The notes: a model not told the origin generated them from the sequence alone. Shown: positions 22,754 through 34,972, counted from the first letter of the stretch. The stretch is DNA of 64,000 nt from Paracamarosporium sp. OC-R06-R3 (GCA_019828545.1 JACVRA010000210.1:620531-684530), one strand, 5' to 3'. Made by a program: numbers and translations.

Positions 22754-23731
22754 ATGCCGATTCGAATACGCCTACGAGCACCAGATGGCCAGCACACCAT
22801 CTCCCTCGACGACAACGCCGCCGTATCAGATCTCCTCTCCTCGATCGCTACCACCACAAATCTTCCCCTGTTCGAGCTCAAATGGGGTTTCCCTCCACAA
22901 CCTCTCGACCCGGCATTATACGGCATGAGCACGCCACTCGGCGAGACTGACCTCAAGCTCAACGGCGCACAGATAATCGTCCTGGGGCAAGCGACCGGCG
23001 ATCCGAGCGAGACCCAGGCACAACAACAGGAGCAGAGCAAGTCGGCACCGCTCTCGCTCAAGAGCAAGCAGAGCGAGGCATTGAAGGAGACGCCCGAAAT
23101 ACCACTCCCTTCACGAGGCGGCACTATTGTGTTGCGAGTTATGCCCGACGACAACAGCTGCATGTTCCGTGCTCTCGGCACCGCCGTTCTATCGTCTTCC
23201 TTGGACTCAATGACCGAGCTGCGCTCGCTCATCGCACAAGCTATACAAGCCGATCCTGAAACCTACAACGAGGCGGTGCTCGACCGAAAACCGGATGAAT
23301 ACTGCCAATGGATATCATATTCAGACTCGTGGGGTGGTGGTATCGAGCTCAGCATTCTTTCCAAAGAATTCGATGTTGAGATTGCGAGCATCAACGTGCA
23401 AGACTTACGTGTTGACACCTTCAACGAGGGTAGGCCGAAGCGGTGCATATTGGTGTACTCGGGGATCCACTACGATACAATCGCGTTCGTGCCGACCGGC
23501 GCTTCAACACTGGATACGGACAACGACGTCAAACTTTTTGACTCAACAGATAACGCGTATCTTGAGGCGGCAAAACTGTTGTGTGCAGAGTTACGGAAAA
23601 AACATTACTACACTGATACGAAGAAGTTTAGTATCAAGTGCAACGTGTGTGGATGGAAGGGTGCGGGAGAACAAGGCGCTACGCAACACGCCACAGCGAC
23701 GGGACATTATGAGTTCGGAGAAGCGGACTAG
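22754..23731 (+). CDS. OTU1: OTU-family ubiquitin thioesterase Otu1/YOD1
   Basis: Deubiquitinase that works with Cdc48/p97 in ERAD and related pathways. An intronless gene encodes 325 residues. A UBX-like/ubiquitin-like domain (about 1-80, MPIRIRLRAPDGQHTISL) binds Cdc48. The OTU catalytic core follows, with the active-site block PDDNSCMFRALG (catalytic C136) and the histidine in VYSGIHYDTI (H239); WISYSDSWGGGIELSILS is the conserved middle. A C-terminal C2H2 zinc finger has C296, C299, H312 and H318. This is the exact domain order of Otu1/YOD1 and the length is typical. The linker at about 85-115 is glutamine- and serine-rich. Confidence 0.94.
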   Translation: MPIRIRLRAPDGQHTISLDDNAAVSDLLSSIATTTNLPLFELKWGFPPQPLDPALYGMSTPLGETDLKLNGAQIIVLGQATGDPSETQAQQQEQSKSAPLSLKSKQSEALKETPEIPLPSRGGTIVLRVMPDDNSCMFRALGTAVLSSSLDSMTELRSLIAQAIQADPETYNEAVLDRKPDEYCQWISYSDSWGGGIELSILSKEFDVEIASINVQDLRVDTFNEGRPKRCILVYSGIHYDTIAFVPTGASTLDTDNDVKLFDSTDNAYLEAAKLLCAELRKKHYYTDTKKFSIKCNVCGWKGAGEQGATQHATATGHYEFGEAD

Positions 23732-24213
23732 AGCAAATACCCTTGTACGTTGTGTATTGAGCGACGGGACAGTAGACTCAACCTCTAAGTCGGAGAATAA
23801 GGACGTGTATATAGGGGCTAGAACGATGGCATATATACCCAGGCAGCATTCGGTGGGATCACCTATGAATAGAGCATCGGAGCAATCCGTCAACATTTTT
23901 CAAAACAAGTCTACTTGCAACGTAAGATAACTACGAACTCGGTCAACGAGTGTTACCAGGCAAGATCTGTATGCAGTCTATAGTGGAACACTTCGCTTTA
24001 TTTTCTCGAAGCTATGCTATGCATCAGAACCTTGCCACGCATCTCCTTTCCCCATGTTATCAGCATATGATCTACTAACACAATCCTCGAAGAAGTTCCT
24101 CCCCTCAGCTCCCAAAGTCCACATTTACATATCCAGATCTCGAGCCTCCTATCCGTACACCACCCAGCCCATCCATCACCCTATCTACACCCATTTCTTC
24201 ATATTCTTCATAT

Positions 24214-27200
24214 TCATTCCTCTCTATCTACCTCTCTCTCCCTACAAACCACGCATCCTGCTCCCACCGCCCGCTTGATAACATGCGCATGCGCCACCTT
24301 CGCACCCACGCTCCTCGTCCATCTGCCTCCATCTTCTGCGTCATTCGCCAACTGCTGTTGTAGCGTTGCCGCTACGCTCGCACTTGCGCTTGTCTTAGGC
24401 AACAGACACGAAAGATGGAACACGTGCCCGCAGGCAAAACCGACGAGTGTATCGCGCGAAGGTGGCACCGGTCCCTCAATAAGCGCCTCTTCTTCCGCGG
24501 TGGGGAGTGTAAACGGCTTGTGGCACCCTGTGCAGTGTCCAGGAGGGGCCTCACCGGCAGGTAGAGTGGGATCTAGCTGAAGACCTGTATGTGTGGGCGT
24601 ATGAGAGGAGGGTGCAGTGGTGGTGGTGTCATCTTTGGCTACTTTTGCTGCGGTAGGAGCGTCGACGCCTTTAGTCTCAATACCGACTTTGTTTCCCGTT
24701 TTCGCCTTATCGGATAGCCCCGAAGTGTCCTTCTCAAATATGGGTTCAGAGGTGCCGTCGTCGTCGCATGGTATGATTTCGAACTTCACGCCGCGCTTCT
24801 GCCCCGCGCGAAGAGTATCCATACCTGTCGCTACCTCTCCTCTTAGTACTCGCGCCACGCCCTCTGAGATAGAGTACTGTATCTCATATTCGCGTACCAT
24901 ACGGCCGATGCCATCTCTCAAGCCCTCAATTTCCAAGCCTTCGGGAATGCGGCGAACAAGCTGGACAGGATCAATAGCAGTCCCGACTTCTGCGAGTAAA
25001 CCGCGGATGAAATGTGGCTTATCCATGGAGAATTCAAGTAGGTCGTTCCAAAGGTCCGGATCATCTTGTTCTTTGGCGAAAGAGATAGCAAAACTGACGT
25101 CAGATAGCTTGTCTATAATGAGGTACAGAGCGCGTTTAGTCTGTCCGGTTTTTGAAAGGATATAGCTAGATATATGTCAGTTTCGGGGTTTTCGTAGGAT
25201 AATAGAACACTTACACAAGCTCAGGGATATACTGTCTGCTCTCGCAGATGTTGGTCGCTTTGCTCAGGTCGTACGCCTGCGATTCACGCAAGTACTTCAA
25301 AAGTAGCTCTCGGTCGTATTCAGCGAACAGCTCGACCATCAGATCGGCGAACTCTTCTGCGATGTGCTTGCCATCCACTGCTAGTCTCCCTGCATTGATG
25401 CGTTCTTCTGCTGTCCTACCTTTCCGCTCTTGACTTTCAGGTCTCCACAACGATCTCAAGTAGAAGAATAAAAATGGCTGGAACGAGTCGCCTTTACGCT
25501 GCAATTGCTCAACCACTTCAGGGGCAGGAACGTTGCCGCGGCACGCTTCATCGACTAGAACGCCAATGGCTTCAGAAGACGACTCTTCTAATTCACCAAG
25601 CGAAGCTGATTCCATCTGTTCTTTTGAGACGCGGAGTAGTATGAAGCCTGGAATATCATCTCGCACAGCTTCCACAAGATGAAAGTCCCTTATCAGGCTC
25701 ATAGCTGCATCCGCGTTTTGAAGTCGAATATAACAGCGCAGAGCATCTCGCTGATGTCCATCAGCAAGATAAAGCTTCGCAAGCGCATCTTGTAATATCC
25801 GCCAATCTCGGCCCTGCTCGTTGCCTTCTATTGAGTCTTCAGTTATGTCGCCTCCTGCCAGCTTACTCTTAATGGCTTCGATGACAATACCCGTATCGAA
25901 GAGATCCGTGTCCCAGTCTTCCAATAAGTGCTTGAACCGTATACGGTTGTGGATGATGTAATGGCCAAGAACGACTTCGTAGATGGTGGAAGGTAGCGGC
26001 GGCTGCATCTGCTTCTTCGGCATGTAAGGTGCAATCTCATTGAAGCGATCTTTTTCGGCAAATTTCCAAACCCAGTGTTCCCATCGCTGCGAAGTACCTA
26101 ACACACGGCCAGCAATTTTACCAGCTTGTTCCCAGTTTCCGGACGTCACCAACTGCTGCACCCACAGGTCGCCTATTCGTCTCTTTTCCTTTTCGACCGC
26201 AGAATTTTGATTCACACGCGTGGCAGATATGGTGGTCTGTGAAGCATCCTCGTCGGCAAAGAACTCTTGCAAACTGCCAGGCTTTTTAGATGGAGTGCTG
26301 GCGGGAGAAGTTTCGGAGGCAGGCTGTGAGGCAGATGTAGCGATCTCTGGATGATCCTCGAGAAGCTCCCATGCATCTTGGTAGTTTTCGTGTTCTACCT
26401 CCCAATTGAAGTGATCTGATAAATCTCGCTTTATCGCCAAAACACAATCGTACGGGCTTTGAATGAACACCTTGAGGCCAGGTCCAGCCGCATTTGGATG
26501 TGCTTGAACCTGCCTCTTTCCTGCGATGGATGCGGATACGTTCCCAGACGAGGATACAGAGGGTGCTCTCATGTCTGCACTGCTTGGCATACTGACCATG
26601 CTTGCACCAGAACTAAAGATCCGCGCAGCGCCTAGGGTTGCATCCCAAATGCCGCCACCAATCGCTTCTATCGCGCTTCTTTGCGCTGGTGTCATGGTCT
26701 TCGGATGCGGCACGTACAGCGTACTAAGATGATAGTCGGCTGCGGAGAGACTCTCGAATCTGCTAACGGTCAATGAATCTACTTCGACTTCGTCAGAAGT
26801 AGCTGCGTCGATCAGCTTGAGCTCAGGCGAAAGACCATTATTGCGCCTATGCATTCCGCGCCTTGGAGCGGTATCTGGAGAAATAGGGTTGTCATCGTCA
26901 TCGCGAGTCCGATATGCAAGTACAAGAAGCAAGGAAGGGGTATAGAGCGATATGCCAGAAACAATGCAATCATCGAATCGAAGACTGTCGCTCGACTGTT
27001 AGCGGTTATATCTCTCCAATGTTGGGGTACGCACAAATGGATAATTTCGGCGCTTCCCACCGATCTTTCGCCCACGTCTCTGCCGACGCCTGCACCTCCA
27101 GGATTGACGTGAACTATCCAAGCCGCATCTCCCCAGCCAATAACCAACTTCTCAAGCTTTCGGCTCTTTTTAGATGATTTGGAACTCTTTCCATGGCGAT

Positions 27201-28417
27201 GTTGCGGTAGCGTAGCATCTGATTTCTCTGTTGCATTGCTGCCGTTCATCTTGATGATAGAGTCATCATCTGACTCCAGCTGCTGATCATCTACCCACTC
27301 TAAGCGCGCCTTCCACACGCCCGCCATCTCTTCCCAAACTTTGCGATTTGGCTTTTCGATGAAGCCTATCCTTTTCCACGCAGAATCAGTATCGGCACCG
27401 TCGAGATGCAGGTTTGTTCGCATAATCCGAATGCCATGCTCGTTGACCCATGCCACAAACTTTCCAGACAGCGACCATTTTATGGTACTGATAATGCCTT
27501 CACCGGAATGCAGTATGTTGTCCCTGCCACTGTTGCCTCCCAGTCCGATAGCTCCAAGCCAGCCCTGAGCAGCATGCGCAGCATGACTTGTGTTTGCATT
27601 GGACCGCACGCCCGCCTGCCCGCCGGTTGTGAGTATAAGCTCGCCAGCCAGTCCACCGGAAAGGTACTGTCGATCGGACTTATATTCAGGCGACAAAGCT
27701 ACAGCCTGCACCGGACGGGCGAAATTGCGGAGCGTAACATCTTTCGGGTCGACCAGCGAGGACACACAAACATGACCATCTATTGACGCAGATGCAATAT
27801 AGATTTGATTAGAAGGTATGGCGGGTACAATAGTTTGTGGGCGAGGCGTGCGCGGGGAAGCACCGTGGCCAGGCGCGGGATGTTGCGACCGCTGAGGCGC
27901 TTCTGGGGTATCTATGCTTTTACTTGGAGAGCCTGACTGGAGCGTAGGAAGCGGAGGCGGGAAGGGCGACACAGACAGCGCAGTGACCGAAGCCGATGGG
28001 TGGGCATTGTAGTTGCGGAGAGGTTGGAAGGTGGGAATAGTCAGGATGTGCTGCCGTAATCAATACATCTGCCATAGAGCCAGGAGGACATGTGCCGACT
28101 TACGATGTTTCCATTATGGCTGCCTACAATCTACCTAGAACTCAGCATGTGCTCTGCGACGGGTGGAGCATGCGCCGTACCATTTTGTCGCCGGCGACCA
28201 AGAAGGTGCTTGTCGCGTCGCCATTTCTATACACGGGCGCCAGGCTGCTCGTCAGACGCGTATACTTGAGCTTTGGCTCCTCGTCGGCCTCATCCTCGTC
28301 GTCGTCTTCACTCTCTGAGTCCTGCTCGGCGGGCTTTCCACGGCTCGCCGTGCGCTCGAGCTTTTGTTCGTCGCGTGCGGCCGCGCCGGGCTTGTCTTCG
28401 ATTGACGCCGCAGCCAT
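24214..28417 (-). CDS. VPS41: Vacuolar protein sorting 41, HOPS tethering complex subunit
   Basis: HOPS subunit that binds Rab7/Ypt7 and tethers late endosomes, AP-3 vesicles and vacuoles. Five exons (28181-28417, 28104-28130, 27035-28050, 25215-26984, 24214-25165) give 1333 residues. An acidic start leads to the beta-propeller (EEPKLKYTRLTSSLAPVYRN, GDATSTFLVAGDKM, IVGSHNGNI, ASASIDGHVCV). Then comes LRFDDCIVSGISLYTPSLL, the clathrin-heavy-chain-repeat region (WEVEHENYQDAWELL, ALRCYIRLQNADA, VIIDKL-type helices), and a C-terminal RING-type finger (HCTGCHKPF, FACGHVFHLSC, GCVVCRERE). Exon 2 is only 27 nt. For the third intron I chose donor GTGCGT at 27034 and acceptor at 26985, because this gives 50 bp with a CTAAC branch and restores EIIHFLRFDDC; other acceptors nearby fit less well. 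The start at 28417 is preferred over 28519. Confidence 0.92.
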
Positions 28418-29578
28418 GCTGAGCGCATGAGCTGCGGAGTTTGGAATAGGCGCCTTGGGAGCTTTGGTGAATGTGAGGTGCGAAGCTCGGTGGTGATGCT
28501 CTGGCGAGCTGACGTCCAATGATGTCGTCTGCCAAGCCGATTTGCCCTAGGAAGTGCCGCGGCCAGACCTGGCACTTGGCGGGATGGTCATGGCCGACTT
28601 CCTAGTAGCACAACTCGTGCCAATACAACATCATGGTATTTTCGTAGATGGTTAAGTGTGAAGTAGGCATGGCATTGTGAATTTACTCAATACTTTGGCT
28701 TGATTGATCATACCCATTTTGTTGAGAAGCCTTCTTGTCACGCATCGGTCATCCTAAAGTGGTCCCCAGATCAAGATACTATAGTATCCTAACACTATCA
28801 CTTGCGCGCTTCTCGTCTATGCAGTTTTCCATCTCTCCTGCAATTCTCGTCTATGCAACTCCTCATGCCTGTGAGCATCTATGGATTGTGCCAACCTGCC
28901 ACAATAAAGTCCCAAATACGGCAAGGCGATTCGGCAGTCAGTGTAAACGTCAACATTTGTCAAAGCGAGGCCAAGTATACGGCCCTAGATTCGAGCCCGT
29001 GGACAAGAAGTTCTATCATCAAAAGCCCGTAATCTCCATCAACGACGTGGACACAGCCCCAGACTGTACAAATGTAGAGGGCGAGTTTAACAAGATCGAT
29101 GGCTTCCGTATTCGATGTTATAAGCAAACCTAGGATCTTGCGAAGACTAGCCCCTAACGACGGGATTGAGATTCTCGGACAGTCTTACGGCGACTCACAA
29201 GCCAAGACCAAGACATTCTTCAGTCGCCAAGTACCACCGAATGAACGATACATCCAAACAGCACAATATGACAGGTCTATTGCCTCAAGGCTGCCCCTGA
29301 ACGGCGCAGATGTTCCCATAATAGCCGAGGTATTGATAGTATCGATAAGCACCGTACGAGCTGAATATCTCGACGAACGAATGGTATCGCTGACCTGAAC
29401 GATTTGTACAAGGCAGAGGTAGCCTTTTTGTGGCGCACATCCCTGTCGGCATAAGCATCGCCCCAACGCCGGAGCCTTCGCACCCCTCTTTGAACTGCAT
29501 AATATATAAACCATGCTAGAGCGATTGAAGCATGGATCAAGACATCAACTTGTATCTTGAGTTCCATCTGCTATCGCA
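28418..29578. other. Gap of 1.2 kb with a doubtful small open frame
   Basis: A plus-strand frame from 28735 to 29133 (133 residues including the stop; an internal ATG at 28819 gives MQFSISPAILVYATPHA) ends in a cysteine-containing tail with PDCTNVEGEFNKIDGFRIRC. It could be a small secreted protein whose intron I cannot place, because a second frame from 28836 also starts with a hydrophobic MQLLMPVSIYG. I do not call a gene here. The rest includes the Vps41 promoter. Confidence 0.35.
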
Positions 29579-31099
29579 ATGCCTGGAAGTCTTGATCACG
29601 TTTCGCAAGTCTGCGCGGGTCGCAACACCACTGAGTTAGCGGGGTGTCTTAACGGCACTTTAGGCAATTCAGATAGTACCAGAGGGTAACACACATGTCC
29701 TGAACTAATTCTAGAAACCTTACTGAGGTCTATCAGGGTCGATGAGGTTTGGATACGGTCCTTTGGCGTCCATGTCGCGGCAGTGGCTTCATTTGGACAT
29801 CTGATGTCCCTGCAGGGCAGCATCATCTCTTTTTACACTTTGCTGGCTTTATTGTGCCATTTAGAATTTCCGGAGATGGCGCTGGCGCAGTTGGTGAACC
29901 GAACAATTCTCATGGTTTTAAGAGTCTTCTGGAGACGGGAACGCATGCCGATCCGATTTTTCATTGCAGCGTGTCTCGGAGTACACGCATCATCAAGTTG
30001 TCCAACGAAGAGAAGTTTGCCTCTGGTGTCTCTCGCCCCTGAACAGACCGAACGCGTACCTCAGAAAATCAGCATTCTCTGGATTGGCAGGCTCGGGTTG
30101 TTGCTTGCCTGCCTTGCACAGTATGTTGGCAGCGCTGCCATATGGGTGAGGATGGTCTTTCATATACAGGATCGAGGGTTCTGGTTCTGGAACATTGATA
30201 TGCGTACCTTTGAGGTTGTCATTGGAGGCTTAATCGCAACCGTCAATAGTATGCTCATCCTTTCGAACAATAGTAACTGGAAGATGTCGGATTCTTTTGA
30301 CAACGACACAAGACATCATCAAGTGGAGAGAGCGACGACTTCGTCTACTATCTCATCTAATGAAAAGGTCGACCCTAAGCTCCACGTCCAAGAGCAGCAA
30401 TTAGAGCAAAATGGATCCAGGGTACACTCAGCTGGCACTGCATTACCAAATCCGAGATTCAAAGAACTCAACAGCGCGTTCACGCAATTTCTTGACCGCT
30501 TCTTCCCTAAATATCTTCAGTCTGATCTTGAGCTTGGAATTCTTCTCTACCGCGCGTTCACCTACAGCATTACTGTCTACACTCTCCGACATCGGTTTCC
30601 TGGCGGTTGCCCACCAATACTGTACTCCCTCTCTGAAGCCAGCCCAACCTTCGACTGGACTCAAATATGCCCCGACCGCACAGATATCTGGGACGCAACA
30701 ACGTTCTCCCTATATCCCAGGCAACGCAAGTTCACAAGCTATGAGAAGGGCTTACAGGTGTCCAACATTTTATTTAACATTGGAGTAGGCCGGGTAGTAG
30801 TGCAGTGGGTTTTCAAGATAGTTGCAGAGGGACTTGAAGTAATCAGGCATCCACTATCAAAGAAGGTACATTTTTTCAAGCAATGGGTGTTGAGCGGCCG
30901 ATCTCTTGTATCCTTCCCGTTATTGCTATTGCTTTTTTCTTGCAGTTCGTTCTGGATGTTAAGCATGCTGGAGCAAAGGAGCTGGATAAAGCAGGCGCAG
31001 CTGGTGCTGCAGAGCCACGGCGTTGGTGAGACGGATCGGCTCGCAATGAGCATACTTATGTGGAAGGATCCTTTGCATGACAGTTTGTATCTGGTATGA
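29579..31099 (+). CDS. Multi-pass membrane protein of unknown function
   Basis: A continuous frame to 31099 encodes at least 430 residues with five or six hydrophobic segments, among them SIISFYTLLALLCHL, ILWIGRLGLLLACLAQYVG, VVIGGLIATVNSMLIL, LGILLYRAFTYSITVYTL and SLVSFPLLLLLFSC. A long polar loop rich in S, N, H and Q separates segments three and four. The frame lacks an ATG until 29804. A better start may be ATG 29579: an exon to 29675 with possible N-glycosylation sites (NTT, NGT) would join exon 29715-31099 over a 39-bp intron ending CTAATTCTAG, giving 493 residues in frame. That intron is shorter than the others here, so the first exon is uncertain. I recognise no family; it resembles the many orphan membrane proteins of Dothideomycetes. 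Confidence 0.55.
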
Positions 31100-31354
31100 C
31101 CGAGTTAGCAGCGATAATACGATGTAGCAGGTCGAGTATTTTGTTACATCTCTCGGCTTTAAGCACTTGCAGCAAGACAAACATAACCTGCAATCATGAC
31201 CGTAGACTCGGCTGCCAAAGCCACGTGAGCTAAAGTGCGTGGTCGAGGGAAAATGGCATCATCTGGCCCGCCAGGTGGCATAAAAAGTCCAGCGGTTTGC
31301 GACCACACATCTCCCCACCCCGCACCATCTCAGGACAACTAGTCCAACATCAAC

Positions 31355-32330
31355 ATGGCGTAAGTGTTTGCCCTCTCGCCCACACCCACACAAAGCTCTG
31401 TACTGACTCCAACAGGAACAAGCGTAAGCGCGTTCAGCACGCGACGCATGCTTCGAGCCCGCCCCATAAAATGACCAAGATCGACGATGAGGCCAACAGC
31501 ACGAAAGACGGCCCTCAAAGCAAGGGAGTGTTCCCCTTCCTCAAGCTTCCCGCTGGTAGGTCACTTGCATGAAGATAGACTTGGCAGAGTACTCACAGGT
31601 ACAGAAATGCGAAATGCGATATACGAGCTGTGTACGACGGATATCGCCATAGAACTCGTTCCCCGTAGGAGCCGCAAGGTTTTGAAGCACGTTTATGGAG
31701 CGATTGCTCTGGCTCAACTGAATCGCCAAATACGTCAAGAGTTCTTGCCCATTTACCAGCGCAATGTCAAGGTCTCTGTCTATTTCAAAGACCTAAACGG
31801 ATACACCAGGACTTGGTTGTCCCCTTACGAGTCCGTGAAGACAAATCTCACAATCATAATCACCACTGTAGGGTTCAGCAGTACGGATATGTTTCGTTTT
31901 CTATCAGTCTGCGCTAAGAATCCGGGACTTGTTATTGAATATAACACAATCCCTTCTATGGCAAGGGCCGAGCAATCAATCCGAGATCTTATCGTAACTT
32001 CGCGGGGCCAACAATCGACGGCCTGGACACGTAAGTGGACCTTCCGACGCATGAGTACAGCTAACGTTGCTAGATTACTTTCAAGGAGCAGTCGCTGGTC
32101 TGCATGTCGTCTTCGAGTACAGCCGGCTGCACACCATCTCTGTCACGGTGAAGAAGGAACACACCCAGCCCTGGATGCTTCAGCAATACTATCCTCAAAT
32201 GAAGGTGGGCAATGAACAGCGGGACTGGCTCACACAAGTGCAGCTTCCAGGTAGCCCGCGTTGGCGTATCATTAAAGTGGTCGGTCTCAGGAAACGCGGT
32301 CGGCCTCGAAAACACATCGATATCCAGTAG
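31355..32330 (+). CDS. 2EXR-like protein with C-terminal AT-hook
   Basis: Four exons (31355-31359, 31416-31555, 31599-32030, 32074-32330) give 277 residues with introns of 56, 43 and 43 bp. The first exon is just ATGGC. After a basic start (MANKRKRVQ) the segment FLKLPAGTEMRNAIYELC matches the LPxEIRNxIYEL signature of the fungal 2EXR/F-box-like family. It is followed by the usual QLNRQIRQEFLPIY. The C terminus, LRKRGRPRKHIDIQ, contains a textbook AT-hook (RGRP flanked by basic residues). The family is large in Pleosporales and mostly uncharacterised. Nuclear location is inferred from both basic ends. All splice joints keep the frame, and HYFQGAVAGLHVVFEY continues naturally after the third. 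Confidence 0.7.
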
Positions 32331-33250
32331 CCGCGCAACTGGCCACTGGTGAGTGTTGCTAATACTAATATTCTACGAACAACGTAACTCACGATACTAG
32401 AAACGATCCTGGGGAGCTCGTTCCACTTCAAATCCCTCTTAGATCGATTTCATGAATGCGGGGGATTGTTCCTGGTTTTCCGTGCTCTCGCGTTACTTGG
32501 GACTGCTTGGTCTTTCGGATTGCCTAGTTAGATGTTGGATCCCGGCGATGAGAGTATTATGGACAGAGTACGATGGGCTATCAAAGGATAGGATGATGCT
32601 GCTGTAATGTGGCAGACATGCTTTGCCCATAAAGCGCGACTAGATGGCAATAAGAAATCTAAAAGGCTTTCTGGAGCAAACTTTGCGACAGCCTAGTTCC
32701 AGAACCTTCCCCTATCTGTGCCTTTGTCGTGCGCCATCATCTTCTTGAGGACAACAGAATCGTATGCTTCGTAATGCAGGCCAGTACTCATTCATCGAGC
32801 ATGCGGTGACATTCACGTTATCGATCAATATCATCCTTCTTTAGATTTTCAGGAAATGTATTGAAGGCAACCCGCATGCATAATGCATCCCAGAAAAGCA
32901 CATGAGTTTCTACGTCGGCAAACGTTCAAAAAATCTATATCGTTCGCTATAGCTTAAGGACATCCCATCACGCATGTAAGCCATCTGTGTGTTGATGAGC
33001 GTCGTCAGCGAATGGGCACTTGGTTGAGTAAGGAGATGAAGTAGATACAGATAGTAAACCGATTCTGGAATATCCTTCATCAGCATCGTCACGGTATCGT
33101 TCACGGTCTAATTCGGCGAGCATAGTCTGTAATATACTTTAGAAATGCGTCTATATTTTCTCAGCCCGAATTCTATCCCCTGGTCCAGCACTCCTCTAAC
33201 ACGTCTCCTTCTCCCTTGTCAAGTCTAACTCGAATACTTTTTTTTTTCAA
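32331..33250. other. Gap of 0.9 kb, no gene seen
   Basis: This lies between the convergent 3' ends of the 2EXR-like gene and MOG1. It carries only short frames (the longest about 78 residues) and a T-run at about 33240-33247 next to the MOG1 stop. Nothing else is recognised. Confidence 0.5.
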
Positions 33251-34013
33251 TCATCCTTGGAAAAGCCCCCAATCCCTGATGTCGAACGTCTGCAACACTC
33301 TCTTCGCTATCTCGTCGCCCTCCCTCATCAAAGCCGTCTTCTCTCCTGCTGTAGCCTTCTCATACTCACCCGGATAATGCGGGACATTGATGGTGATCAT
33401 GATATCCGAGCCCTGCTCTTTCAAGCGCAGCAGCAGCAGGTGGATGGCAACAAAGTCAGGCGTCTTGCGAGGCCGATCCGGCGCCGGCGGGGTTTGAATG
33501 AAGGAAAGTGTGTATAATGGTTTGCCTCTGTGTAGCGATGTCAGTCACGTTTCTCCGTTTGTTTGAAAGTGCGTTCGCGGGGGTGGAGAGAGCGCCAAGA
33601 TGTGAATGGAACGGCATGTGACATGACATGTACATCCCCACAGCCTAAGCACAACAACTACAACGAAAAAACACTCACGCAATCTTGGGCATGCTTGCAG
33701 TAGCTTGTTCTAGCATGTTCGTCTCATCGCCGGTCCCATCTACCAGGTCCGCGAAATGGTACTGCAGCGCTTCCGCATCCGTGGGCTTCTGCACATACTC
33801 CAGGATCTCAAAGATTACGCCCGTGTACCCGTTCTCGTCCAGATACAGTTCCTGGTGGTCGGGCACTTCTCGAATTTGGCTGCGGATTGCTGTTAGCAAA
33901 GGTGGCGGTGGTAGGACAGCGGAATAGGAAGGTGCGAACCTTGCGTCGCCGTATGCGGCAGGCAGGTCGACGGTGATGGCGCCGCCGTAGAGCTCGATTT
34001 TTTTGTACGACAT
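33251..34013 (-). CDS. MOG1: Mog1, Ran GTPase-binding nuclear import factor
   Basis: Mog1 binds Ran/Gsp1 and stimulates GTP release, supporting nuclear protein import. Exons 33940-34013, 33679-33879 and 33251-33527 encode 183 residues. The start MSYKKIELYGGAITVDLPAAYGD is the conserved N-terminal strand pair of Mog1. REVPDHQELYLDENG and YHFADLVDG follow, and the last exon has the core IHLLLLRLKEQGSDIMITIN leading to VPH. Acceptors were chosen for phase: the first intron (60 bp) uses the second of two AGs, CCGCAG, to give DASQIREV; the second intron is 151 bp and joins PKIA to GKPLYTLSF. Length fits the family (about 180-220). Confidence 0.88.
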
Positions 34014-34564
34014 GTTTGCGGGCTGGGGTTTTTGGTGGGTGCTTTGTTTGTTTGTTTGGAGAGGATGGCTTGTTATCTGTGATGCATGCTGAGTGTTGTG
34101 GTGGCGCTTTATATGCGGCGAAGGTGAAGTTCTGGAGGTGTACCCTCGCGTAGGTAGCAATCAGGCAGGTTCAGGCACCAACTGTATGGTTACCTAATTC
34201 ACGACGCAAGCATTTTGAAACATAAAGGAAGATGTAGTAGCATTTTTGAGCCTGTGTAATTGGCTGGGGGTATCATTTGAACTTTTGCGTATCCTCTATG
34301 TGGTAGTTTTCCGGGTTGTGAACGCCTTGCAATGCAAAATATGGTGCAGGCAGCCAGGCAACACTCAGCACTGTGCCTGAATGGCCGCCACCAAAGATGC
34401 CCTCGAGTAAAAGCTCGAATGCTCTTCCGGCCACAGCGATCCATCTGACTGATCCCTTCCTTTCATAACTATCTCAGCCTTCCCGTCCTCTGTTGGCTTG
34501 CTCGACCCCTTCACGGCGCGCAACTTGGTCTAGTACTCTTGTGAGACTTTCTTCAAGCCCCCCC

Positions 34565-34972
34565 CTATGCCGCCACCGCAGTGTTGTCTACGTCCATCAG
34601 CGTCGTCGTGCGCTTCCCATTGTCGGTTCCAAGTCCGGCGGCTGCCTCTGCTTCCTTCTGCGAGTATGGCTCGTCACGGAGTTGCTTGACCCTACGTGGC
34701 CGTCAGTGGCGCCTTCCTCCGTAGAGGCACGCTCCTCACCTTCGCTTGTGCACCTTCCCCTTGTAGTGGGCGTCGAAGTTGGCCTCGCTCTCAAACCATT
34801 TTGCGCACTCCTTGCAGTACCATTGGCCCAGTCCCGGCAGGTCCTCGGTGGCCTTTGCGTCCTTGAAGTGCGAGAGGTGTTTTTCGTCGCGCAGGTCGGC
34901 GTGGATCTGGTCGAGGTCGCGCGTGTGTCGGCGCGTCTTCTTCTTGGACTTCTCTCCTCGAATGGCGGGCAT
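34565..34972 (-). CDS. BUD20: Bud20/ZNF593-like C2H2 zinc finger, pre-60S export factor
   Basis: Shuttling factor that rides on late pre-60S ribosomal particles and helps export them. Two exons, 34740-34972 and 34565-34691, give 119 residues; the 48-bp intron has a GTGAGG donor. The protein starts MPAIRGEKSKKKTRRHTRDL, then DQIHADL and the zinc finger WYCKECAKWFESEANFDAHY ending KVHKRR, exactly the Bud20 layout, with RVKQLRDEPYSQKEAE after the splice. The short basic N-terminal tail and the finger together define the family. The 5' end faces ACO1 across about 750 bases. Confidence 0.92.
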
